DNA of 43,970 bases, from NCBI GenBank assembly GCA_049301135.1, contig JBAQKP010000276.1, positions 1-43,970 of the forward strand, given 5' to 3'. The notes under the pieces were generated by a model. It ran no database searches, had not been told where the DNA came from, and was given only the letters and a program-made list of their open reading frames with translations. The position numbers and the translations under genes were made by a program. Below are positions 8,614-14,344 of the stretch, piece after piece. How positions within the stretch are numbered: position 1 is the stretch's first letter; each line of letters opens with the position of its first letter. This DNA is from JAYXXU01 sp049301135 (GTDB lineage Bacteria; Pseudomonadota; Gammaproteobacteria; Pseudomonadales; Moraxellaceae).

Positions 8614-8651
8614 ATGGATGTCCTGCTGGAGGGAGACTAGGCGGGGTAGTC

Positions 8652-9419
8652 CTACTGGACCCGACCGTGGAGGTAGGCCGTGGAGGAGGCCGTGTAGGTG
8701 TTACAGGAGGCGTCCGATGAGAAGATCATCACCAGCCCCGTGGACCCACGAGAGGGAACCCCCGAGTACGTCCAGCCACCCACCCCACCAGCCGCCACCG
8801 GAGCGCACTCCAGGACCAGGCCAGCCGTGAGGGCACCCGCTGAGGGGACCGTGGTGGCGTTGTACAGGATGCAGTTACCCGCAGCCGACGACTTGCAATA
8901 GCCATCGAAGTAGTTCCCAGCGGACGCCTTGAGTACCAGGCTCGTGGCCGCCGCAGAGGCGCTCACCAGAGGGACCAACGCATTGGCCGCAGCCCCTGAG
9001 GGTGTCGGGTAGTTTGGAGCCGGGGTGGAGTAGTCGAGGACCGCGCCCGTGTTGTCGTACAGCACCGAGCGGTTGGCGGTGACGGACCCATAGACTTGCT
9101 GGACCGCCTGTTGCGCCGCGAGGGTGGAGTAGCCGGTGATGGCTGGGGTGCCCAGGCTCGTGATGGGCTGGCCAGTGGCGTCCACCAGGGTCACCGCCCG
9201 GATGTGCGCCTGAGCGTTGCCGCTGGAGTCCAGGTCCGAGTCAAACCGCGAGTAGTCGCCACCCTTCGGGATCACGGAGATGACCGCCTCGTGGCGTTGC
9301 CCCGCTGAGGGCTTGACCCCCGAGACCACCGCGCCTGGGTCATACGTCTGGGCGTGTAGAGGGCCACTCAGGAGGGCCGCTAGGGCTACCCCCGTGGCGA
9401 GGGCGTTTAGGTGCTTCAC
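8652..9419 (-). CDS. Exported protein of unknown function, 255 aa
   Basis: The GTG start at 9419 has an AGGAGAGACC site 6-7 bases upstream. Residues 1-23 form a Sec signal peptide (MKHLNALATGVALAALLSG, cleavage after LHA), and the mature protein would start QTYDPG. The middle segment (about 85-150) is alanine-rich. The C-terminal part (about 165-255) is beta-rich, with four cysteines in GYCKSSAAGNC, LECAP and DASCN that could form disulfides outside the cytoplasm. No family was recognised. Second of three consecutive exported-protein genes, so probably part of one surface or secreted function. Confidence 0.7.
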   Translation of the reverse strand: MKHLNALATGVALAALLSGPLHAQTYDPGAVVSGVKPSAGQRHEAVISVIPKGGDYSRFDSDLDSSGNAQAHIRAVTLVDATGQPITSLGTPAITGYSTLAAQQAVQQVYGSVTANRSVLYDNTGAVLDYSTPAPNYPTPSGAAANALVPLVSASAAATSLVLKASAGNYFDGYCKSSAAGNCILYNATTVPSAGALTAGLVLECAPVAAGGVGGWTYSGVPSRGSTGLVMIFSSDASCNTYTASSTAYLHGRVQ

Positions 9420-9443
9420 TAAGGTCTCTCCTAGGGGTTCACT

Positions 9444-9472
9444 AAAAGGGCGACCCGCTAAGGCCGCCCCTT
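9444..9472 (-). terminator. Intrinsic terminator after the 171-aa exported protein gene
   Basis: On the minus strand, AAGGGGCGGCC and GGTCGCCCTT form a 10-bp stem with one bulged G, followed by TTTTAG. It lies between two exported-protein genes, so it would reduce rather than abolish expression of the downstream ones. Confidence 0.5.
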
Positions 9473-9489
9473 CGATGAGCCCCTGAGGG

Positions 9490-10005
9490 CTAGTAGACTT
9501 CCTGGACCACCAGGGTGGCGTTGGTGACCGTGAAGATGGACGTGTCCGCCGACCGACACTGGACCTTGACCACCTGGGACGCGCCCGTTGCGGGGATCAC
9601 CCAGGCCATGGAGGTCATCGAGTTGCGACCCGCTGAGAAGTGCGAGAACCGCGACGATGCCGCAACCACAGCGCCGTTCGCGTAGATGGCGCACTCGCCC
9701 GTGGTGCCCGTAGCCTTGGACACATCGGCGTTGAACTGGACGAACAGGCGATCCGTTGCGTAGACGCCACCAGGGGCCTCCACAGCGGTGTTGTCACGAA
9801 CGGGCACGAACGTCACAGCCGCGTTCACCAAGTCCGCGTATGAGGTGGTGGCGAAGGTCTGACCCGCCGTGGCCTCAGCCGCAGGGAAGTGACGCACGTT
9901 GCTCACACGCGTTTGCGCCCCCGCAGGAGACCCCGCGAGGGCGATAATGGCGATGGAAGCGAACAGGGCCGATAGTGGGCCGAACAGCTTATGGGAGTTC
10001 TTCAT
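9490..10005 (-). CDS. Exported protein of unknown function, 171 aa
   Basis: The ATG at 10005 has a GGAGAGATACC leader. A Sec signal peptide covers residues 1-30 (LFASIAIIALAGSPAGA), with cleavage expected after AGA, leaving a mature N-terminus QTRVSN that resembles the QTYDPG of the next gene product. The mature part is beta-rich with two cysteines (GECAIYAN, VQCRSAD) and looks like a single beta-sandwich domain. No family was recognised. It follows the integrase by 48 bases and begins the exported-protein cassette. Confidence 0.7.
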   Translation of the reverse strand: MKNSHKLFGPLSALFASIAIIALAGSPAGAQTRVSNVRHFPAAEATAGQTFATTSYADLVNAAVTFVPVRDNTAVEAPGGVYATDRLFVQFNADVSKATGTTGECAIYANGAVVAASSRFSHFSAGRNSMTSMAWVIPATGASQVVKVQCRSADTSIFTVTNATLVVQEVY

Positions 10006-10053
10006 TGAGGGTATCTCTCCGTGGGCGGGCGTGCCCCCCGAGTGAGAGGCCCC

Positions 10054-10860
10054 CTATGAGGACAGGACCTTGGCCTTAGCCGCTAGGTCAACGTGCAAGT
10101 AGCGCGCCGTGGTAGCAGGGTCCGCATGGCCAAGCAACTGTTGAACCATGGCGATGTCCCCTCCTGACTTACGGAGCACATCCGACGCGTAACCATGCCT
10201 GACCGCGTGAGGGGTTGCAAGCTTAGATTTGATCCCACACGCCCGCACTCCTTTGTTCCACCGATCTAGGTGCGTTTCATAGGAGGTTTTCCGAATGTCG
10301 GCCAGTCGTGTCTTATCGCCCAAAAGGGCTCTACAGGCGGTGTCCACCACGGGAATTGGCCTCTCATGGCCCCCCTTGCCGGTCAACTTGAGGAGCCCAT
10401 AGTCCTCCCCCTCGACGTAGACGCAGTGGGCCTCTGTGAGCCCCTCCACCTTGATCCGCATTCCGGTCCCCCGCATGAGAACCCCAAGGTCAGCCGTATC
10501 GGTCCAGCCCTTCCCCCGGAGCCATTGGAGGAGGGTGTCTAGGTCCCCCGCCTCTAGGCGTTCCCTAGACCGCACACGTGGCACGGTAGGGGCCTTAGGC
10601 CATGGGGCGGTGCTGGGGCCATCCACTAGGGCCACCATGCGCTTGAAGGCCCCATAGTAGCTGGAGGTGGATTTAGGGCTCAGGCCCCTATCGCGCAGCC
10701 CCTTAAGGAGCTTCACGGCGTCCGCAGACCCTAGGGTCTCGACCTTGCGGGCCTCGCCCAAGATGGCCACACAGGTCCGCGCCATGGATACCATGACGAG
10801 ACCCCCCGGCCTGTCACCCCAGTGGAGCCCCGCCGTGGCTTGTGCGTCTGTGAGCTTCAT
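10054..10860 (-). CDS. Tyrosine-family site-specific integrase
   Basis: This 268-aa tyrosine recombinase would join phage and host DNA at att sites. All catalytic positions are present: Arg135 in GTGMRIKVEGL, Lys162 in TGKGGHERP, His218 and Arg221 in HAVRHG, His245 in LLGHAD and the nucleophile Tyr254 in ARYLHV. The N-terminal part (about 1-90) is the core-binding helical domain. The start ATG at 10860 lies 2 bases after the upstream stop; a GTG at 10896 would add 12 residues and overlap that gene. Position between early genes and RNA polymerase matches integrase-bearing T7-like phages of marine bacteria (cyanophage P-SSP7, pelagiphages). No attP could be identified by eye. Confidence 0.93.
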   Translation of the reverse strand: MKLTDAQATAGLHWGDRPGGLVMVSMARTCVAILGEARKVETLGSADAVKLLKGLRDRGLSPKSTSSYYGAFKRMVALVDGPSTAPWPKAPTVPRVRSRERLEAGDLDTLLQWLRGKGWTDTADLGVLMRGTGMRIKVEGLTEAHCVYVEGEDYGLLKLTGKGGHERPIPVVDTACRALLGDKTRLADIRKTSYETHLDRWNKGVRACGIKSKLATPHAVRHGYASDVLRKSGGDIAMVQQLLGHADPATTARYLHVDLAAKAKVLSS

Positions 10861-10862
10861 AG

Positions 10863-11150
10863 CTAGTGGGACCACGTGACGAACATGACAACGCACTGGC
10901 CATAGGGGCGGAACTCAATGGTGTCCCCATGGGATGACGTAACGCCGCGCACGCCAGTGAGACCCATAGCGGCCTTGGCGTTACGCATGAGGGTCCGCTG
11001 GTAGCCCTTAGGCTCACGGGTGCCGTTACCATCCCAGCCCTTAAAGTGTGGCCACTCGGGAACCGTGACCTTCTCCCGACGAACCCAACCGTAGTTAGCT
11101 TCTCCCCCGAAGGTGTCCGTTAGCTCGACTTCATACGTGTGGTAACCCAT
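10863..11150 (-). CDS. Hypothetical early protein, 95 aa
   Basis: The ATG at 11150 has an acagacGGGAGACAC leader nearly identical to that of the gene starting at 11974. The protein is soluble, mixed alpha/beta, rich in aromatic residues (YGWVRREK, WPHFKGWDG) and ends with a beta pair (DTIEFRPYG, CVVMFVTW). No known motif. It sits directly before the integrase with 2 bases between them, so the two are probably translated together. Confidence 0.65.
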   Translation of the reverse strand: MGYHTYEVELTDTFGGEANYGWVRREKVTVPEWPHFKGWDGNGTREPKGYQRTLMRNAKAAMGLTGVRGVTSSHGDTIEFRPYGQCVVMFVTWSH

Positions 11151-11188
11151 GGCGTGTGTCTCCCGTCTGTGCTGGTAGGAACTCAGGA

Positions 11189-11217
11189 AGCCCCTAAGGT
11201 GCTCGACCCTAGGGGCT
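11189..11217 (-). terminator. Hairpin between early genes
   Basis: Arms 11189-11200 and 11206-11217 form a 12-bp stem with one G-U pair and a 5-base loop (AGCCCCTAGGGT with ACCTTAGGGGCT on the minus strand), followed by TCC but no clear T-run. It lies 12 bases after the stop at 11229 and before the GGGAGACAC leader of the next gene. A terminator, attenuator or RNA-processing site. Confidence 0.5.
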
Positions 11218-11228
11218 CTCCTCAGTGC

Positions 11229-11477
11229 CTAATACCGTTTGGCGTCCTTAAAGATTGCATTAGGGAAGATGGCCGCCAGCGCCGTTTGGATGTGGCCATC
11301 TGTAACCGTACTATCCGAATAGGCGTCATTGACCACACCCGCCCTGTGCGCCACTTCCCATGCTCCCGCACCCGTGGTGACATCCGCCAGAGTAGCCCCG
11401 TTGCGGGAATTGCGCTTTAGGTAGCTGGCACAATTGGCCGCCCACATGTCCACAATGTGCTTAGGAAACTTAGCCAT
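11229..11477 (-). CDS. Hypothetical early protein, 82 aa
   Basis: The ATG at 11477 follows TTAAGGAGCGGACATC, a strong ribosome site that overlaps the stop of the preceding membrane peptide gene. The protein is small, soluble and helical (MAKFPKHIVDMWAANCASYL...). No known motif. A stable hairpin follows its stop codon. Confidence 0.6.
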   Translation of the reverse strand: MAKFPKHIVDMWAANCASYLKRNSRNGATLADVTTGAGAWEVAHRAGVVNDAYSDSTVTDGHIQTALAAIFPNAIFKDAKRY

Positions 11478-11489
11478 GATGTCCGCTCC

Positions 11490-11600
11490 TTAAGATGCAA
11501 TAGCCGCGAGGGTGACCACAAAGGCCCCCAGCGCGATGAATGAGAGGCCGGTAAGGGTGGCCTTGGCGAGTAGCTTTAGGATGGTGAGCGTGATGGCCAT
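11490..11600 (-). CDS. Small membrane protein, 36 aa
   Basis: It fits tightly between the stop at 11603 and the ribosome site of the gene at 11477. The protein is a single hydrophobic helix (LTGLSFIALGAFVVTLAAIA) after a basic N-terminal segment (LKLLAKA), so probably one inner-membrane span. Short length makes it less certain, but the packing between neighbours and the hydrophobic composition support it. Confidence 0.5.
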   Translation of the reverse strand: MAITLTILKLLAKATLTGLSFIALGAFVVTLAAIAS

Positions 11601-11602
11601 GG

Positions 11603-11974
11603 CTAGACCGCCTGCAATACGCGATAGCCAGCCTTATCGAGGAGCCTGTCCCAGTACTCCCCATCGGACGCGCCCAGGGCATCCACAATGCGCTTTAGGT
11701 GAAGGTGGACGCCGCGCTGCGTAGCCTCCTCAAGGGACACCTTGGCGAACCCACCACGGACTGCGGGAGACCGCTTGTCATATCCGTAACCGTCCGCGTG
11801 CGCCCTTGTCATGGGGACACCAATGAGGTGCGTATAGGCCCAAAGCCTGCCAGCGCCATCCTGCGGGAATTTGATGGCAATGGTCGCCACGCGTTCCCCC
11901 GTCGATTGCTCTAGGACCACAAAGGCGCTCACCTTGCCGAATGCCTTCTCGTGTTGTGCGTAGATGTCAGTCAT
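11603..11974 (-). CDS. Hypothetical early protein, 123 aa
   Basis: The ATG at 11974 has the acagacGGGAGATACGCC leader. The protein looks globular: beta-rich first half (VSAFVVLEQSTGERVATIAIKF) and a helical second half ending in YWDRLLDKAGYRVLQAV. No recognised domain. Likely one of the early host-takeover proteins, by position only. Confidence 0.65.
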   Translation of the reverse strand: MTDIYAQHEKAFGKVSAFVVLEQSTGERVATIAIKFPQDGAGRLWAYTHLIGVPMTRAHADGYGYDKRSPAVRGGFAKVSLEEATQRGVHLHLKRIVDALGASDGEYWDRLLDKAGYRVLQAV

Positions 11975-12013
11975 GGCGTATCTCCCGTCTGTGAGCCTTA
12001 GGCGCTCAAGAAA

Positions 12014-12036
12014 CCACTAAGGATGGCCCCTAGTGG
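12014..12036 (-). terminator. Hairpin terminator after the 76-aa early gene
   Basis: Arms 12014-12022 and 12028-12036 form a 9-bp stem (CCACTAGGG with CCTTAGTGG on the minus strand, one G-U pair), followed by TTTCTTG. It sits just after the stop at 12050 and before the leader of the gene starting at 11974. Confidence 0.5.
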
Positions 12037-12049
12037 CTCTCCTGAGGGT

Positions 12050-12280
12050 CTAGGTTAGGATGAGACCGCCATCCACCACTTGCGCGGTCATGTGACCAAA
12101 GGGGTTGGTGTCCACTAGGCGGTACTCAATGGCCAAGCGCGTGTGGCGGCCTGAGAAGCTGTAGGTGTCCTGAGCCCACTTGAGGAACTCACGGGCGGCT
12201 TCCTCACCGTGGCAATCATGGGTGACTTCCCATTGCGGGCGCACCTTGGAGCGGCGTTGTATTTGGTAGCGCTTGGCCAT
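12050..12280 (-). CDS. Hypothetical early protein, 76 aa
   Basis: The ATG at 12280 has a GGGAGACATCAC leader and follows a possible host promoter (12315-12344) with a short untranslated region. The protein is basic at its N-terminus (MAKRYQIQRRSKVRPQWEV) and may bind nucleic acid, but no fold was recognised. It is flanked by a promoter candidate and a terminator-like hairpin, which suggests it can be transcribed as its own unit. Confidence 0.6.
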   Translation of the reverse strand: MAKRYQIQRRSKVRPQWEVTHDCHGEEAAREFLKWAQDTYSFSGRHTRLAIEYRLVDTNPFGHMTAQVVDGGLILT

Positions 12281-12314
12281 GTGATGTCTCCCGTGTGTGG
12301 ACTGCTATGAGCCC

Positions 12315-12344
12315 AACCTAGCCCCACTTAAGCACACACGTCAA
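12315..12344 (-). promoter_or_regulatory. Putative early host sigma-70 promoter
   Basis: TTGACG at 12339-12344 and TAGGTT at 12315-12320, separated by 18 bp, lie ahead of the gene starting at 12280. The TTGACGTGTG core is shared with the candidate at 13101-13129. An ACTTAATGGG element sits just upstream at 12351-12360. Confidence 0.4.
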
Positions 12345-12467
12345 GCACTAACTTAATGGGCCTCCCTTAGCGAACCCGCATCGCTTAACGATATGGTGAG
12401 ACCGCCCTAGGCTCACAGGGCAGGGTAATGGTCGCCACGTGTTAGCTCTGTGCGCCACACAGCATGA

Positions 12468-12497
12468 AGGCCGCCAAGGTCTCCACCCTAGCGGCCT
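12468..12497 (-). terminator. Hairpin terminator after the 69-aa early gene
   Basis: Arms 12468-12479 and 12486-12497 form a 12-bp G+C-rich stem with two G-U pairs and a 6-base loop (AGGCCGCTAGGG with CCTTGGCGGCCT on the minus strand), followed by TCATG without a clear T-run. It separates the 69-aa gene from the next promoter and gene. The rest of the 245-bp gap (12281-12525) holds the promoter at 12315-12344 and nothing else I can identify. Confidence 0.5.
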
Positions 12498-12525
12498 CCC
12501 TACAGTGTGCGTGCCCCTATGTGGC

Positions 12526-12735
12526 CTAGTCCCTCGATGTCACGTAACACCCACACTCACTAGCGGCGTAGACCTCCCGGTCACCCACACGTGCAGGGTT
12601 GCGAACCCATACCCGTGCGCCTTGCCGTGCGCCGTAATTGGTGAGGAGCACCTTACGTGGCCCCTTAGGTGTGGCCACTAGGTCCCCCGCCTTGACGGGT
12701 TGCTCTGTAGCTTGGTGACAGATGACGTTGGCCAT
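12526..12735 (-). CDS. Hypothetical early protein, 69 aa
   Basis: Small beta-rich protein beginning MANVICHQATEQPVKAGDLV; the pattern of short strands and glycines (VKAGDLVATPKGPRKVLL) resembles a small barrel such as SH3 or KOW-like folds, but this is only an impression. It starts 11 bases after the membrane peptide gene stop. The leader contains TAGGATCGC before ACCTAATG. Function unknown. Confidence 0.55.
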   Translation of the reverse strand: MANVICHQATEQPVKAGDLVATPKGPRKVLLTNYGARQGARVWVRNPARVGDREVYAASECGCYVTSRD

Positions 12736-12746
12736 TAGGTGCGATC

Positions 12747-12827
12747 CTATTTGAGGAGAACTAGAAGCGGGAGGAGTGATGTGGCCAACGCCACGAGTAG
12801 GTACAGGGTTTGTGCTCGGTTGCTCAT
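12747..12827 (-). CDS. Tiny membrane peptide, 26 aa
   Basis: An ATG one base after the stop of the previous gene (12829) opens a 26-codon frame: MSNRAQTLYLLVALATSLLP followed by LLVLLK. It is a single hydrophobic helix with a basic start and a lysine end. The fit between neighbouring genes and the hydrophobic character suggest a real small membrane protein. The ribosome site (GGGG about 8 bases upstream) is weak. Confidence 0.4.
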   Translation of the reverse strand: MSNRAQTLYLLVALATSLLPLLVLLK

Positions 12828-12828
12828 C

Positions 12829-13050
12829 CTAGTACCCCAGCCATTCGAGGACGCCCTTAGTGGTGCAGGGTATGGCGTCCCATCCGTCCAGAGCGTTAGG
12901 GGCATAGTCGTCACGTACATAGATGAGACCCGCAGCGTGTGCCCCTAGTGGCTGCTGGCAGAACATACCGTGGCGGGCCAACTCCCTACGGGCCATCTCA
13001 AAGGAGATAGCCGCGTTGTCCTCGATGGCGTCTTCACTCGATGTGTACAT
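12829..13050 (-). CDS. Hypothetical early protein, 73 aa (first early gene)
   Basis: The ATG at 13050 has a taagGGAGACACATC leader. It is the first gene after the gene-free region and the putative early promoter, so it should be the first gene transcribed on entry if the genome end lies upstream. The protein is acidic (SSEDAIEDNAA) then mixed, ending in GVLEWLGY. No recognised motif. T7 uses this position for anti-restriction Ocr, which is also small and acidic, but I see no sequence resemblance. Confidence 0.6.
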   Translation of the reverse strand: MYTSSEDAIEDNAAISFEMARRELARHGMFCQQPLGAHAAGLIYVRDDYAPNALDGWDAIPCTTKGVLEWLGY

Positions 13051-13095
13051 GATGTGTCTCCCTTAGGCCTCGCCCTTGCGGGCTGTGTGGTGTGG

Positions 13096-13121
13096 CCCAT
13101 TAAGTGACCCCATTAAGTGCA
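13096..13121. repeat. Tandem 13-bp repeat at the putative early promoter
   Basis: CCCATTAAGTGAC is followed immediately by CCCATTAAGTGCA on the plus strand. The two copies cover the spacer and -10 area of the TTGACG promoter candidate, on the strand opposite to transcription. The placement is that of an operator. Confidence 0.55.
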
Positions 13122-13129
13122 CACGTCAA
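13101..13129 (-). promoter_or_regulatory. Putative first early host promoter
   Basis: TTGACG at 13124-13129 on the minus strand lies about 80 bp before the first early gene (ATG at 13050), with CACTTA at 17-bp spacing as the best available -10. The -35 is good but the -10 is weak. The match CTTGACGTGTG with the 12.34-kb candidate supports a shared promoter type. Confidence 0.4.
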
Positions 13130-13251
13130 GGGCCTATCTCACGTGGCCCCTTAGTGGTGCCCCAGTGTGGCCAACCCTCCCCCGGCATAGAGCCCATGTG
13201 GTGACCCTCTAGGTGTGCCCATTGGTGAGGCCCCATGGTGGATAACGAAAA

Positions 13252-13301
13252 GGGCCTAAGCCCTAGCGTGTCTAAGTGCAGACATCACTGAGCCTAGGCC
13301 C
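13252..13301 (-). terminator. Strong intrinsic terminator upstream of the early region
   Basis: Arms 13252-13261 and 13292-13301 form a 10-bp stem (GGGCCTAGGC with GCTTAGGCCC on the minus strand), enclosing a second hairpin (TGTCT/AGACA at 13269-13273 and 13280-13284). TTTTCG follows. It would stop late transcripts before they run into the early genes, or act near the genome end. Confidence 0.65.
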
Positions 13302-13501
13302 TCAATGTACCCCAGAAGGGCACCTCATTTAGTCACTACTTAATGGGCAAAGCCCGCAAACCCAGGCCCCATAAGGCCCCGCGAGGCACACCCCCTCTTT
13401 GCATACACGGGTGGCCCACTAGAAGGAGGGTAGAGGGGGGGACGGCCCGCCGCGTGTGTGGGCGTATAGGGTCACAATAGTGCGCCCAAATATTCCGCCC
13501 C

Positions 13502-13741
13502 TCAGGGGAACTCCTTGGGGGCCACGATGGTCCAATGTGGGGCGCGCGATTGCTCCACCTTAGCCACTAACCCGTCCACTCCTAGCCGCAGGGCCGCATC
13601 ACGGGCCTCCCAGTTGTAGAACTTAGTGGCGCACTCCAGGTCAGGCGTCCAGGACCACCGGGGGAGCCCGAATAGGATGCACGCAGAGCGGGCCTGCTTG
13701 TGGAGGTAGCGGTCCTTGGCCCTATTGGTGACCACGTACAT
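13502..13741 (-). CDS. Hypothetical late-end protein, 79 aa
   Basis: The ATG at 13741 overlaps the stop of the upstream gene (TAATG type). The protein MYVVTNRAKDRYLHKQARSA... contains several tryptophans and basic residues; no membrane span or known motif. It is the last gene before the gene-free region. Function unknown. Confidence 0.6.
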   Translation of the reverse strand: MYVVTNRAKDRYLHKQARSACILFGLPRWSWTPDLECATKFYNWEARDAALRLGVDGLVAKVEQSRAPHWTIVAPKEFP

Positions 13742-14118
13742 TAGGTGCGCTCCTTAAGTCCGCCACCAGGGGACCCTCTAAGGGCCACCAGGGCGTCAAT
13801 GTCATAGTGAGGGTCAAACACACTCACCCCCTTGTAGGTGAACCTCTCGCGGGTCTCATGCTCGATGGCCGCTAGGGTCGCCATGAAGGCGGTCTGGGCG
13901 ATCTCCCCATCTGTCATCCACTGAGAGAGCCTCCAGTGGCGGCCCTTCCAGTTTAGCTCCTGGCGGGACACGTTGCAGGTCCCCTCCTTTGGGCAGACAC
14001 GGAGGAACATCTCCTCCTCGTGGCACTCGATCACGTAGGTGAACTCCGGGTGGTCCACCTGGGTAAGCACCTCCCGTATGCGAGGGAGCACTGTGAAGGT
14101 CATAAAGGCGAAGGTCAC
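13741..14118 (-). CDS. Conserved phage hypothetical protein, 125 aa
   Basis: The GTG at 14118 overlaps the previous stop (GTGA) and has GGAG 9 bases upstream; an ATG at 14103 is an alternative. The C-terminal half has a helix with DGEIAQTAFMATLAAIEHE and ending RERFTYKGVSVFDPHYDID. From memory this resembles a short domain often seen in phage hypothetical proteins next to structural or packaging genes. Role unknown. Two cysteines (VCPKEGTC) could bind metal. Confidence 0.65.
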   Translation of the reverse strand: MTFAFMTFTVLPRIREVLTQVDHPEFTYVIECHEEEMFLRVCPKEGTCNVSRQELNWKGRHWRLSQWMTDGEIAQTAFMATLAAIEHETRERFTYKGVSVFDPHYDIDALVALRGSPGGGLKERT

Positions 14119-14336
14119 TTGGGGGTCTCCTTGACCTGTCTCGATACGCGGAAGCGGGACCTAAGGTGCTCCGTGAGGGCCTCCTCAACGGCCTCCCTGA
14201 GGGGTATGTCGTGCAGGTCCAGGAGGATGGCTTCCTCTGAGGACATCCAGAGTTCCACCACAACGGGGGGAAGTGGGGAGATGGGCCAGCCATCCTTGTC
14301 CTTCACCAAGGGGGCCTTCCTGACAGTCACTTTCAC
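14115..14336 (-). CDS. Hypothetical protein, 73 aa
   Basis: A GTG start 8 bases after the terminase stop, with AGGTAGAGTGAG as ribosome site. The protein is small, with a beta N-terminus (MKVTVRKAPLVKDKDGW) and an acidic then basic helix (REAVEEALTEHLRSRFRVSRQ). No known motif. Overlaps the next gene by 4 bases, so it is part of the terminase operon. Confidence 0.6.
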   Translation of the reverse strand: MKVTVRKAPLVKDKDGWPISPLPPVVVELWMSSEEAILLDLHDIPLREAVEEALTEHLRSRFRVSRQVKETPK

Positions 14337-14344
14337 GTCTCACT

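Larger units (their letters stand above)
13051..13501. other. Gene-free region, probable genome end and early control region
   Basis: A 450-bp stretch with no credible gene lies between the last late gene (stop at 13502) and the first early gene (start at 13050). It holds a strong terminator (13252-13301), a putative early promoter (13101-13129) with tandem CCCATTAAGT repeats, an isolated ACTTAATGGG (13338-13347), and many short repeats such as CCCATTGGTGAGG / CCCATGGTGG. In T7-like phages the direct terminal repeat lies exactly here. Its limits cannot be seen in a circularised assembly. Confidence 0.55.

Noticed and set aside
10006..10053. Possible tRNA 3'-end-like attP (GAGGGTATCTCTCCG on the plus strand) next to the integrase
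   Set aside because: It is the complement of the ribosome leader of the next gene and lacks the TTCGA core of a tRNA T-arm.
13096..13121. CRISPR-like tandem repeat
   Set aside because: Only two 13-bp units with no spacer between them.
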